This document shows, one piece after another, positions 18,468-26,940 of a DNA stretch of 64,000 nucleotides; within the stretch, counting starts at the first letter, position 1; each line of letters begins with the position of its first letter. The notes under the pieces were generated by a model that was given only the letters and a program-made list of their open reading frames with translations, made no database searches and was not told the origin of the DNA. The position numbers were made by a program, and so were the translations under genes. This stretch comes from an uncultured Clostridia bacterium (lineage in GTDB: Bacteria; Bacillota; Clostridia; TANB77; CAG-508), in the NCBI GenBank assembly GCA_934141605.1, contig CAKPCL010000001.1:1-64000 (forward strand), read 5' to 3'.

Positions 18468-18537
18468 AAAGTATTCCTCCTTTGTTTATATATCTATAAT
18501 ACAAAAATACTATAATCGTATTTTTGATATTACCAAA

Positions 18538-19155
18538 TTAATTTGAAGCATTTTCATATAATTCATGTCCATATTTATTATTTGTAATTTTATAAGCTAA
18601 TCTTGTAATCATACAAGTTTGTATAAAGTATCCAAATATAATTATGTTTGAAATCATATTGTTTCTTATTAGTGTTGATATCACTATTCCTATTATTAAA
18701 AAAATATATGACAAAATTTGTTTTTGCTTTCTAATTTTTTTACTTATAATTGGAACTTCTTCTGTATCTGCAGGAGCATATAGTTTTATCATTATAATTC
18801 CAAATATCCCAACTGCAATAGCTAAAATGTATTTTGTGATATCTTCTAATATAATATTTTTGGCTAAAAGTGCTGTTCCACAATAAAATGCTGTTGTCGT
18901 CACTATGCAACCTATATGTGTTTTTAAATGAAATCCTCCAGAAGCTCCTCTATATGGTGCTAATATTAGAAAGGTAATTAATGTCAATTTAAATATTCCT
19001 AACAAATATGCTATTAGCAACATTATAAAAAGTTTTGGTACTTCTCCTAATAATATTTGAAGTCCGTAATTTATTACTTCTGCCCTTTCATCATCAACAT
19101 CTGGCATTTCTTTTCTAATTCTATTGGTTAGTGCTTCAGTGATTTTATCTATCAT
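18538..19155 (-). CDS. agrB: AgrB-type membrane protease/peptide processing protein
   Basis: 205-aa integral membrane cysteine endopeptidase that cleaves and cyclises AgrD. The catalytic pair is His76 and Cys83 in GASGGFHLKTHIGC, matching the spacing of characterised AgrB proteins (His77/Cys84 in Staphylococcus). About six hydrophobic segments follow. It is divergently placed from the signalling pair: agrBD on the minus strand, regulator/kinase on plus, converging at shared terminators. Confidence 0.93.
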   Translation of the reverse strand: MIDKITEALTNRIRKEMPDVDDERAEVINYGLQILLGEVPKLFIMLLIAYLLGIFKLTLITFLILAPYRGASGGFHLKTHIGCIVTTTAFYCGTALLAKNIILEDITKYILAIAVGIFGIIMIKLYAPADTEEVPIISKKIRKQKQILSYIFLIIGIVISTLIRNNMISNIIIFGYFIQTCMITRLAYKITNNKYGHELYENASN

Positions 19156-19221
19156 CTTTTCACATCTCTTCTTCTTTTGTTGTATTTATTTTAGCATGAT
19201 ATTTTTGATAAAAATTTTTAT

Positions 19222-19300
19222 TTTATAAAACATTATTTTTCTTTTGCATTAATTTCGTTTTTCTTTTTTGTAAAAGATTTTGGTAGTTTCGTAAAATTTA
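19222..19300 (-). promoter_or_regulatory. Candidate agrBD promoter with a LytTR-type direct repeat
   Basis: Two direct repeats TTYGTAAAA (plus-strand positions about 19268-19276 and 19289-19297; reverse TTTTACRAA) have 21-base centre-to-centre spacing, the usual spacing of LytTR regulator sites. They end about 40 bases upstream of a possible -10 (TATAAA, 19227-19222 on the minus strand). Autoinduction by the neighbouring response regulator is the natural inference. Confidence 0.4.
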
Positions 19301-19307
19301 AATATAA

Positions 19308-19349
19308 CAATAAAAAACATGAATCAAAAAAATTATTTTCTAATTCATG
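19308..19349 (-). terminator. Terminator after the Rpn-family gene
   Basis: On the minus strand CATGAAT...ATTCATG followed by TTTTTTATTG. It lies about 50 bases after the nuclease gene and upstream of agrB. Confidence 0.7.
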
Positions 19350-19399
19350 CTTTTTTTGAGCTACTTTTTCAGTAACCTCGAATTTTTTACTAGGCTTTT

Positions 19400-20434
19400 T
19401 TATTTCTTATATTTTTCTATTTCTTCTTTACTTGCTCCTGTTATTCTTGATATTAAATCTATTGGTAATTTTTCTTTTAGCATATTTTTTATATATTCGA
19501 TTCTATTTTGTTGTATTCCGGTTTTTATTCCAGTTTTTATGCCTGCCTTTCTTCCATCATTAAAAATTCTTTCATTTTCTTCCCTTATCATATCAAATAC
19601 TGCTAACATATCACCTTCACCTCCTACATCTATATTTTTTAAAATTTCTTTTGCCTTCTTCTCACCAACTATATTTAATGCTAAAACACTTGTTGCTTTA
19701 TTTAAAAATTTTCTTTCTTCTTTAGTATATACTGTTGCATTTTTATTTATTTCAATATAAATTCTATTTAAAGTTTCACATAGCTTTTCTTCCGTTTTTG
19801 ATTTTTCTATTAACATTATTTTACTTATTATTGATTTTTCTTCTAACAACTCACTATCACTTATTTCATTAATGTCCAAAATGTTATATCTTGATAATTC
19901 TTGACCTTTATAGTTTCTCCATTTATGCTGTATGCTTCTTAAATCAAGTTTTGCGTTCCACTTTTCTTTTCCTGTATATAAGACTATTGGAATTACTAAT
20001 GAATATTCATGCCATTTGCCTATATATTTGTTATCATTTTCCACACTTTCTATTAAATTTAGCTCATATTTTAATATTCTATATGGCATTGAATAATCTA
20101 TTTTTGTTTGATGCTCAATAAGAAAAAATACATTTTCATTTTTCATTTTATATACTACATCTGATTCTGAGTTTTTTAATTCTTCAGATATATAACTACT
20201 ATTATATTTTTCAATTTCATTTTCTGTTATTTTTTCATTATCTTTCAAAACTCTATTTATTATTTTTACTGCATCTTTTTTCTTGTCTAGTGCTTTTCTA
20301 CATATTTTGTCGTGTGGATTTTTTACTTCTAATAATTGGTATTCTGCTTCATTATCGCTTAAATAATCTTGTTTATGTTTTTCATATTTTTCTTTATATA
20401 AGTTATATTCTTTAGTTGTAAATATTTCTATAAT
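19400..20434 (-). CDS. Rpn family recombination-promoting nuclease (start uncertain)
   Basis: PD-(D/E)XK nuclease/putative transposase family, the Rpn proteins. Visible marks are ESDVVYKMKNENVFFLIEHQTKID (nuclease core region in two parts: ESDVVY and FLIEHQ), PIVLYTGKEKWN, and the C-terminal AGIKTGIKTGIQQNRIEYIKN repeat typical of the family. The coding frame is open to 20485, but the stretch between 20249 and 20485 has no ATG, GTG or TTG. The best-placed start is an ATT at 20434 following AAAGGAG; TTG at 20248 would delete the conserved LLEVKNPHDK region. The 5' end may be damaged. Confidence 0.7.
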   Translation of the reverse strand: MIEIFTTKEYNLYKEKYEKHKQDYLSDNEAEYQLLEVKNPHDKICRKALDKKKDAVKIINRVLKDNEKITENEIEKYNSSYISEELKNSESDVVYKMKNENVFFLIEHQTKIDYSMPYRILKYELNLIESVENDNKYIGKWHEYSLVIPIVLYTGKEKWNAKLDLRSIQHKWRNYKGQELSRYNILDINEISDSELLEEKSIISKIMLIEKSKTEEKLCETLNRIYIEINKNATVYTKEERKFLNKATSVLALNIVGEKKAKEILKNIDVGGEGDMLAVFDMIREENERIFNDGRKAGIKTGIKTGIQQNRIEYIKNMLKEKLPIDLISRITGASKEEIEKYKK

Positions 20435-20449
20435 AGTTCCATCTCCTTT

Positions 20450-20478
20450 ATTATAATATTTTTTGTTTTTATTGTCAA
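20450..20478 (-). promoter_or_regulatory. Consensus housekeeping promoter of the Rpn gene
   Basis: TTGACA (20478-20473), a 17-base spacer and TATAAT (20455-20450), a full match to the vegetative consensus. Transcription would begin within or just before the AAAGGAG site of the nuclease gene. Confidence 0.8.
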
Positions 20479-20584
20479 TATTTATTTAACAGTTAATATA
20501 GTTTTTTTATCCCTCCCTTGCTTTGTCTTTTTAATTTCTTGGGTTTTCTTTAGATTTAATTTTTGAATAAAATTTTATTGATTA

Positions 20585-20641
20585 TAAAAAGCAACTTATG
20601 TGCTAAATAGAATATTCTATTTATATCACATATAGTTGCTA
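20585..20641 (-). terminator. Long terminator hairpin after the pseudouridine synthase gene
   Basis: On the minus strand AGCAACT...ATGTG pairs with CACAT...AGTTGCT around an inner AATAGAATATTCTATT palindrome, followed by TTTTTATAAT. Confidence 0.8.
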
Positions 20642-20664
20642 TTGTAAATAATTTTTGAACATTT

Positions 20665-21358
20665 TTATGTAAAATTATTTACATCTTTTAAAATACACCA
20701 TGTCCCTGTACTTTCTGGCAAATCCTTAAATGTCATTTTTTCCTTAGTTATCGGGTGTTCAATTACAAGTTCATATGCCCATAAAGCTATTTGTTTACCC
20801 TCACCTCTAGTTCCATACTTTTGATCCCCAAAAATACTATGTCCAAAATGTGAAAGTTGAACTCGTATTTGATGATGCCTTCCTGTATGTAAATTTACTT
20901 TTACTAAACTCAAATTTTTAACTTCATTATATGCTACAACTTCATAATCCAGCTTAGCTAACTTTGCATTTTTCTTGTCTTTGCTTACTACTTTACTTAT
21001 ATTGTTTCTTTCATCTTTATATAAATAATCTTCTAAACTCCCGTTTACCATTACTTATTTTTCCGTCTACAACTGCTAAGTATCTCTTTCTAAAAGTCTT
21101 ATTCCTTACTTGCTCGCTTAATCTTCCTGCTGCCTTAGAAGTTTTAGCAAAAATCATTATTCCTCCAACTGGTCTATCTAGTCTATGTATCAGTCCTAAA
21201 TACACATTTCCAGGTTTATTATATTTTTCTTTTATGTATTGTTTTACAATTGTAAGCATATCTATATCACCAGTTTTATCTGATTGTGATGGAATATTAG
21301 GTGTTTTTTCTACTACTATAATATGATTATCTTCATAAATTACTTTTAATTTTTGCAT
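20665..21358 (-). CDS. RluD-family pseudouridine synthase, read through a +1 shift at CGG
   Basis: Converts uridine to pseudouridine in rRNA or tRNA. The first 105 codons hold HRLDRPVGGIM (catalytic Asp) up to VVDGKISNGK; the frame then stops within ten codons. Skipping the C of a CGG codon (21043-21041) and reading GGG AGT restores the second half, beginning with the family-typical G-S-L-E-D-Y-L and containing HTGRHHQIRVQ. The total length is 3n+1, giving 230 aa, normal for short RluA/RluD proteins. The residue restored at the shift is the conserved Gly of the family. Alternatively the gene is a pseudogene, but both halves are intact and four other genes here show the same break. Confidence 0.85.
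21041..21043 (-). other. +1 frameshift site, CGG (pseudouridine synthase)
   Basis: Read as AAA (C) GGG AGT. The zero frame reaches a stop ten codons later; the +1 frame continues the protein. Confidence 0.7.
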
Positions 21359-21402
21359 TTATTTTCTCCTTTTTTGAGACAAATCGCTATGTCCCAACTG
21401 TC

Positions 21403-22266
21403 TCATTTTTCCCATCTTCCATAAATTCCACATGGCAATACTAAGCTTGAGTTTTCCATTGGAATTCCTATTTCTCCTGATTCTAATTTTCCTTTATGTT
21501 TTCTTGCAACTGTTAAATTTAAAATATCTTCTAAAACTTTGCTTGATATACCTGTTGTATATGAATTTATCAAGAAAAATAGTGGATTGTATGATAGTAC
21601 TTCTGTGCATAATTCTACTAAATCATATATATTGTTTTCAAATTGCCATACTTCTCCTTTTGCTCCTCTACCGTATGAAGGTGGGTCCATTATTATTGCA
21701 TCATATTTGTTGCCTCTTCTTATTTCTCTGTTTACAAATTTGACAACATCATCAACTATAAATCTAACTGGTCTGTCTTGCAATCCAGATGCTTCTATAT
21801 TTTCTTTTGCCCATGTTGTCATCCCTTTTGAGCTGTCTACATGGCATACTGATGCTCCTGCATAGCTACATGCTACTGTTGCTCCTCCAGTGTATGCAAA
21901 TAAATTTAGAACTTTAATTTCTCTTTTTTCTGATTTTATTTTATTTATTGCCCAATCCCAATTTACAGCTTGTTCTGGGAATAGTCCTGTGTGTTTAAAT
22001 CCCATTGGTTTTATGTTAAAGGTTAAATCTTTATATTTTATTTGCCATTGTTTAGGCATTTTTTTGTTAAATTCCCATGACCCTCCGCCAGAGCTACTTC
22101 TATGGTATGTTGCATTTATTTCGTTCCATTTTTTAGGGAAGCTCTTGTCTTTCCATATTATTTGTGGGTCTGGTCTTGAAAGTATTACATCTCCCCATTT
22201 TTCTAGTTTCTGTCCATCTGCCATGTCTATTATTTTATAATCTTTCCATTCATTTGCTAGTTTCAT
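21403..22266 (-). CDS. Class I SAM-dependent rRNA methyltransferase (RlmK/RlmI-like)
   Basis: 287-aa methyltransferase. Motif I of the Rossmann fold is LNLFAYTGGATVACSYAGA (about 120-138), followed by the acidic VDSSKGM, the DD of RFIVDDVVKF, and the catalytic IMDPPSYGRGAKGEVW (motif IV). This DPPSYGRG form is typical of the RlmI/RlmK-type enzymes that methylate 23S rRNA. The N-terminal ~110 residues form the substrate-recognition part. It directly precedes the pseudouridine synthase gene (45 bases), an RNA-modification pair. Exact target base not assignable. Confidence 0.85.
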   Translation of the reverse strand: MKLANEWKDYKIIDMADGQKLEKWGDVILSRPDPQIIWKDKSFPKKWNEINATYHRSSSGGGSWEFNKKMPKQWQIKYKDLTFNIKPMGFKHTGLFPEQAVNWDWAINKIKSEKREIKVLNLFAYTGGATVACSYAGASVCHVDSSKGMTTWAKENIEASGLQDRPVRFIVDDVVKFVNREIRRGNKYDAIIMDPPSYGRGAKGEVWQFENNIYDLVELCTEVLSYNPLFFLINSYTTGISSKVLEDILNLTVARKHKGKLESGEIGIPMENSSLVLPCGIYGRWEK

Positions 22267-22391
22267 ATTTTTTATATAGCTTAATAGCTACTATCCTCCT
22301 CTTTCCTAGAATAGTTCTATTTTACCATATTTTTTTATTTTTTTAAAGGATTATTTTAAGATTTTAAATTTTGTTTTGATTTTAAATAAAA

Positions 22392-22616
22392 TTATAAATT
22401 TTTTAAAAATTCTTCTAGTTCTATTTCAGCTTGTTCTAAGATGCTTTTTAGTGTTCCTCGTGCGATTTCATAATGCATTGGAATAATAAAAATTTTTCCG
22501 GTGTCATAATTAGCATATTTTGCATGACTGCCTTTTTGAGAACATTTCTCAAATCCAAATTTTTTCATAACTTTAATTATGTCCTTTGGTGGCAGTATTG
22601 GATATTTAAAACTCAT
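22392..22616 (-). CDS. hicA: HicA family toxin (mRNA interferase)
   Basis: 74-aa double-stranded-RNA-binding-fold toxin: the conserved catalytic region GSHAKY (residues 28-33), preceded by the LPPKDIIKVMKKFGF strand/helix and followed by IPMHYEIARGTLKSILEQAEI. Cleaves mRNA when free of its antitoxin. The start overlaps the hicB stop by 4 bases (ATGA type), antitoxin first, as in many hicBA loci. Confidence 0.9.
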   Translation of the reverse strand: MSFKYPILPPKDIIKVMKKFGFEKCSQKGSHAKYANYDTGKIFIIPMHYEIARGTLKSILEQAEIELEEFLKNL

Positions 22617-22816
22617 ACAGCCACCTCCAATGTTGTTACAAATATTTCTTTTGGTTTTACTGGTTCTTCATCTTTCATATATAGTTCTAATGCTTCTTTT
22701 AAATTTTCCATTGCTTCTTCTATTGATTTACCTTGTGAAGCAACATTATTATCCAAGCATTTTGCTACATACCAGTCTTCTTCTTTTTGTATAATTACAT
22801 TATATTTTATACTCAT
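22613..22816 (-). CDS. hicB: HicB family antitoxin
   Basis: 67-aa short HicB: partial RNase H-like fold with EEDWYVAKCLDNNVASQGKSIEEAMENLKEALELY. The usual C-terminal DNA-binding domain is absent or very short, so autoregulation may require another protein. Forms the hicBA toxin-antitoxin pair; AAAGGAGTAA site before the ATG. Confidence 0.9.
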   Translation of the reverse strand: MSIKYNVIIQKEEDWYVAKCLDNNVASQGKSIEEAMENLKEALELYMKDEEPVKPKEIFVTTLEVAV

Positions 22817-22865
22817 GTAATTACTCCTTTCTGTTTTGTAATTATACTATATACTTTAAAATTTT

Positions 22866-23063
22866 TCAAATATTTTCTAAAATTTTCATAAAACTAAAAA
22901 TTAAATAAAAATTAATCCCAGATAAAATAAAAAAACTCATTATAATTGCAGAAAAAATTTTATGATTTTTAAAAAAGCTTAATGCCTTAATTCTTCTATT
23001 CTCTCTTGGCATCTCAAGCTTGTCCAACTTTGTGTTGTACTTAATATTAAAAACATTTTCCAT
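22866..23063 (-). CDS. Small membrane protein of unknown function
   Basis: 65-aa protein with a polar N-terminal half (basic, LEMPRENRRIKALSFF) and one membrane helix (about 38-60). I chose the ATG at 23063, which follows AAAGGGGG; an upstream in-frame ATG at 23105 lacks a site. No family recognised. It points away from the promoter of the structured leader. Confidence 0.6.
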   Translation of the reverse strand: MENVFNIKYNTKLDKLEMPRENRRIKALSFFKNHKIFSAIIMSFFILSGINFYLIFSFMKILENI

Positions 23064-23159
23064 TTTAAATCCCCCTTTAAACTGAAGACAATAATATTTC
23101 TTCATTTTTAATATATATATTCAAGTTAATAATAAAATATTCCAATTATTAAAATTTTA

Positions 23160-23188
23160 TTGTTAAAATATTCAAATGATGATATAAT
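23160..23188 (+). promoter_or_regulatory. Promoter of the leader RNA and glycosyltransferase gene
   Basis: TTGTTA (23160-23165), 17-base spacer, TATAAT (23183-23188). Transcription would start near 23195. Confidence 0.75.
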
Positions 23189-23227
23189 CTTCTTATCATA
23201 TATTAATATGTATAAGGAGGCATCTAC

Positions 23228-23398
23228 ATGAAAAAGAAAAGTTTTATTTTTTGTACACTTGCCTTATTACTAATATCTTGCTTTTTTAAGATATTAGTTC
23301 GGAGGAAACGCTCTATAATTCCAATTAAAGTCCGTTTTTTCCGCTCTGATGGTTCTCCTATAAACATGAGGACCATATTTAAGGAACCTGGGCAGTGA
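23228..23398 (+). CDS. Possible leader ORF over the structured RNA
   Basis: A strong AAGGAGG site 7 bases upstream precedes ATG and a 56-codon frame. The first 23 residues look like a signal or lipoprotein leader (MKKKSFIFCTLALLLISC then FFKIL); after this the frame uses several codons rare in this DNA, including CGG at codon 25 (23300-23302), AGG and CGC, and overlaps three RNA helices. If the CGG shifts to +1, translation stops at TAA 23316-23318. It could be a regulatory leader peptide or a coincidence. Confidence 0.35.
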   Translation: MKKKSFIFCTLALLLISCFFKILVRRKRSIIPIKVRFFRSDGSPINMRTIFKEPGQ

Positions 23399-23412
23399 TG
23401 TCCAAGGTTTCC
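23271..23412 (+). ncRNA. Structured 5' leader RNA of unknown class
   Basis: Four consecutive helices can be drawn by hand: TAATATCTT/AAGATATTA (23271-23279 with 23288-23296); CGGAGGAAACG/CGTTTTTTCCG, 11 pairs (23300-23310 with 23333-23343); ATGGTTCTC/GAGGACCAT (23349-23357 with 23368-23376); GGAACCTGGGC/GTCCAAGGTTTCC (23383-23393 with 23400-23412). It is much richer in G+C than its surroundings and ends about 30 bases before the glycosyltransferase gene. I compared it from memory with the common riboswitch classes and found no match. Confidence 0.55.
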
Positions 23413-23441
23413 TAATTTTATATAGAAAGGTTGATTTTAAA

Positions 23442-25016
23442 ATGTTAAAAAACAAAGAAAAAATTAAAAAAATATTATTAATTATTTTAATTGCTGTAAT
23501 GTCTGGTGTAATATTCTTCTATCAAACTAAAAAAGTTGGACTACATGAAGATGAAGGTTATACTTTATGCTCAGCTGTAAATCCAAATAATGGACTTATG
23601 GACGCATATGATAAAGGTGTTCAGAACCCTGTTTGGAGAACTAAAGAATATGTGCAAACAGCTATGACTTTATTACCTAATAATATATTAAATTTTAAAG
23701 CATTATATTTAAACCAAGCTTATGATAATCACCCTCCATTTTTCTATACACTTGTACATTTTGCTACTTTATTTTTTGGTGGACATTTTTCATTATATTC
23801 TGCTTTTATAGTAAATATAATTGCTTTTATAATTAGTTGTTATGTAATTACTAAAATTTTAAAAATATTAGACAAAGAAAACTTAACATTTCCTTCTTTA
23901 ATACTTTATGGATTATCAATGGGTACAATTTCCATGGTTATTTTCCAAAGGATGTATATGTTACTTACTTTATTTATTTTGATTTATTTTTATTTAAGTT
24001 TAAAATTATATAAAAATAATTTTGTGATGGATAAAAAATTTACTATTCAGCTTGGAATTGCTACTGTTATAGGATTTTTAACACAATACTTTTTTGCAAT
24101 TTACGCATTTTTCATATTTGTAATTATGCTAATCGAAATGTTTAGAACAAAACAAGATAAGACAGTTATTTCTAAATATGTTCGTTCTCATATTATTTAT
24201 GCTATTGTAGGAGTTTTAATATTTGTACCTTGCATAAAACATTTATTATTTTCAGATAGAGGACTTACTAATTTAGGTAATAGTGGATATTTTACACATA
24301 TGTTTGATTATTTAAAACATCTTGCTTATGCATTTAGTATAAATAATTCTAATACACCTTTAATGATTACTATATTGGTTTTATTTGCTATTGCAACTAT
24401 TGCTTTATGTGTAAAAAGTAAAGAAAAATTTATTGTTTTAATTACAATTGTACCAAGTATTTTCTATTATTTTATAGCTGTTAGAATGACATCTTTCCAA
24501 GAATTAAGATATATAATGCCTGTAATTCCATTTGTAGTGTTAACATTTTTCTTTATATTAAATGAGTTTATTAATTTTAAATATAATTATATTTTATTTA
24601 CTGTAATTTCTGCTGTTTTAGTTTTAACTGGTATTGTCTTTTCTAAACCTTTATTTTTATATGAGAATTATAAAAATATTTTAGATATTGCTAACAAAAA
24701 TAGTGATAAATCTTTTGTTTATGTTTATGATAATTTCTTTAATCATATGCAAAGTGTATCAGAAATGATGGTTTATAAAAGAAGCTTGATTGTTAATGTT
24801 AATAATAATGATGAATTACATTGTGTTATTGATGATAGTAGTTTAAATAGTGAAGATTCTTATATTTTATCTATTAAATCATATATGGATAATGATTCTA
24901 TTTTGAATAGAATTAAAGATGAATCTGAATTTAAAAATATTACTTTGCTTTATAAAGTAGAATCTGGTAATAATTCAGATATTGTTATGGATAATTTATA
25001 TTTAGTTTCAAAATAA
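23442..25016 (+). CDS. GT39/ArnT-like polytopic membrane glycosyltransferase
   Basis: 524-aa membrane protein with about eleven helices. The first external loop carries the acidic pair in LHEDEGYT (residues ~27-34) expected of GT-C glycosyltransferases, followed by NNGLMDAYDKG and the NHPPFFYTLVHFAT motif in the second loop region. It should transfer a sugar from a polyprenyl-phosphate donor to an envelope acceptor; donor and acceptor are unknown. Its transcript begins with the structured leader just upstream, which suggests regulated expression. A bidirectional terminator follows. Confidence 0.82.
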   Translation: MLKNKEKIKKILLIILIAVMSGVIFFYQTKKVGLHEDEGYTLCSAVNPNNGLMDAYDKGVQNPVWRTKEYVQTAMTLLPNNILNFKALYLNQAYDNHPPFFYTLVHFATLFFGGHFSLYSAFIVNIIAFIISCYVITKILKILDKENLTFPSLILYGLSMGTISMVIFQRMYMLLTLFILIYFYLSLKLYKNNFVMDKKFTIQLGIATVIGFLTQYFFAIYAFFIFVIMLIEMFRTKQDKTVISKYVRSHIIYAIVGVLIFVPCIKHLLFSDRGLTNLGNSGYFTHMFDYLKHLAYAFSINNSNTPLMITILVLFAIATIALCVKSKEKFIVLITIVPSIFYYFIAVRMTSFQELRYIMPVIPFVVLTFFFILNEFINFKYNYILFTVISAVLVLTGIVFSKPLFLYENYKNILDIANKNSDKSFVYVYDNFFNHMQSVSEMMVYKRSLIVNVNNNDELHCVIDDSSLNSEDSYILSIKSYMDNDSILNRIKDESEFKNITLLYKVESGNNSDIVMDNLYLVSK

Positions 25017-25019
25017 AAT

Positions 25020-25062
25020 TAGCGGGGTTGAGTGTCCACCACATCAAATCCCGCTATTTTTT
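25020..25062. terminator. Bidirectional terminator between the glycosyltransferase and uvrC genes
   Basis: TAGCGGG pairs with CCCGCTA, followed by TTTTTT on the plus strand. It overlaps the 3' end of uvrC. Confidence 0.85.
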
Positions 25063-26834
25063 ATTTGTTCTACTATTTTTTCTGTTATTCCTTTTACTTC
25101 CATTAATTCTTCTTTAGAAGCTTGTTTTATTTTCTCTACACTTCCAAATTTTTTGAGCAATTCCCTTTTTTTAACTTCTCCTATTCCCTCAATATCGTCT
25201 AGCTCTGATTTAGTAATTGCTTTGGCACGCAATTTTCTATGATAAGTAATTGCGGTATCATGCACTGTGTCTTGAAATCTTGTTATCAAATTCATAAGAT
25301 TTTCTGAAATTGGTATTTCATTTCTATTTTCATCTATTAATGCTCTAGTTTGGTGCTTGTCATTTTTGACCATACCAAATATTTTTATATCAAGATTTTC
25401 ATATTTATTTATGGCAATTCTTATTGCTCTAATCTGTGTTATACCACCATCCGCAAATATTGCATCAGGTAATTTTCCAAATCCTTTGTCCTCTTTTTCT
25501 ATAGAGTGTGCTAACCTTCTAGTTACAACTTCTTCCATACATTTAGGGTCATCTTGTGTTAATACTGTTTTGATTTTAAATCTTCTTGACAAGTTTTTCT
25601 TGATAACTCCGTCTTGCATTACACACATTCCTGCTACCATGAATTCTCCTGAAATGTTTGATATATCATATGTTTCTATTTTTCGTGGTAATTTATCCAT
25701 TTTGAGAACTTCTTTTAATTCCATTAATATTTCTGATTTGTCTTTTTCTTTATTTTCTAATGTAACTTTGGCGTTGTTTTCTGCCATTTCTACAAATCTT
25801 AACTTCTCACCCTTTTTTGGACTCTTTAATTCCACTTTTTTTCCTAAAATTGTGGATAACCATTGCTCTATTACATCTTTTTCAGGCAATTCTTCTCTTA
25901 ACATTATCTTACTTGGTATATTGGGATTGTCTAGATAATATTGTTTTATAAATCCTGATAAGATTTCGCTATCTTCCATGTCTTTTAATTCTGTGAAAAA
26001 GTAATGTTCTCTGCCTATCATCTTGCTTCCACGAACAAAAAATATCTCTATACATACTTCTAATTCTGACTTGTATAATCCTATAACATCTATATTGTTT
26101 TCTGATATATTGGATACTTTTTGTTTTGATGATGCCCTTTCTATGGCTGTTTTTCTATCTCTTAATTCTGCTGCTTTTTCAAAATCTAATTTTTGTGATG
26201 CTTCTTGCATTTGTTTATCAAGTTCTTTTATAATTTTTTCTGTTTTTCCTTCTAGTAAATCAATTATTTCATCAATTTGCTTTTTGTATTCTTCTGGTGT
26301 CACATACCCCATACATGGCGCTAAGCATCTCTTTATGTGATAGTTTAAACATGGTCTTGTTCTATTTTGATAGTTTCTACATTGGCGTATTTTATATTTT
26401 TGTTTTATAAAATCTATCATTTCTTTAGCTGCACCTGGATTTGCATATGGTCCAAAATATTTTGCCCCATCATTTATTAATCTTCTAGTCATAACCACAG
26501 TTGGATAGTCTGATTTTACATCTATTTTGATATATGGATATGTTTTGTCATCTTTTAATAAAACATTAAATTTGGGTCTGTTTTTCTTTATTAAATTGCA
26601 CTCTAAAATTAATGCTTCTGCTTCATTATCTACTACTATATATTCAAAATGGTCTATTAAACTTACCATTTTCTTTATTCTTTCAGTTTTATTTGTTTTT
26701 CTAAAATATGACCTTACTCTGTTTTTTAATGATACTGCTTTTCCTACATAAATGATTGTGTCATCTTTGTCTCTCATTACATATACTCCCGGTTTTCCCG
26801 GTAGTTTTTTTAGTTCTTCTTCTATGTTAAACAT
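25044..26834 (-). CDS. uvrC: Excinuclease ABC subunit C
   Basis: 596-aa nuclease of nucleotide excision repair; it makes both incisions around a lesion held by UvrAB. Domains in order: GIY-YIG nuclease (GVYVMRDKDDTIIYVGKA, ~15-90), a Cys-rich segment (CRNYQNRTRPCLNYHIKRC, 4Fe-4S-type), the UVR motif binding UvrB (~205-240), the RNase H-like second nuclease (DISNISGEF and FADGGITQI), and C-terminal helix-hairpin-helix repeats. Full length. Proline codons CCG occur here but no CGG. Confidence 0.97.
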   Translation of the reverse strand: MFNIEEELKKLPGKPGVYVMRDKDDTIIYVGKAVSLKNRVRSYFRKTNKTERIKKMVSLIDHFEYIVVDNEAEALILECNLIKKNRPKFNVLLKDDKTYPYIKIDVKSDYPTVVMTRRLINDGAKYFGPYANPGAAKEMIDFIKQKYKIRQCRNYQNRTRPCLNYHIKRCLAPCMGYVTPEEYKKQIDEIIDLLEGKTEKIIKELDKQMQEASQKLDFEKAAELRDRKTAIERASSKQKVSNISENNIDVIGLYKSELEVCIEIFFVRGSKMIGREHYFFTELKDMEDSEILSGFIKQYYLDNPNIPSKIMLREELPEKDVIEQWLSTILGKKVELKSPKKGEKLRFVEMAENNAKVTLENKEKDKSEILMELKEVLKMDKLPRKIETYDISNISGEFMVAGMCVMQDGVIKKNLSRRFKIKTVLTQDDPKCMEEVVTRRLAHSIEKEDKGFGKLPDAIFADGGITQIRAIRIAINKYENLDIKIFGMVKNDKHQTRALIDENRNEIPISENLMNLITRFQDTVHDTAITYHRKLRAKAITKSELDDIEGIGEVKKRELLKKFGSVEKIKQASKEELMEVKGITEKIVEQIKNSGI

Positions 26835-26940
26835 ATTTTCTCCTATTCTTTTTTCTTTATATATTATACCTTATTAATCACTATTAAAGCAAGATTAATT
26901 TATATATTATTGATATATAAATAAAAAATTAAAAAAACTC

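Noticed and set aside
23228..23398. Calling the short leader ORF a true lipoprotein gene
   Set aside because: The lipobox-like LISC is followed by Arg-rich residues encoded by codons rare in this DNA, and the region folds into stable RNA helices; kept only as a possible leader ORF.
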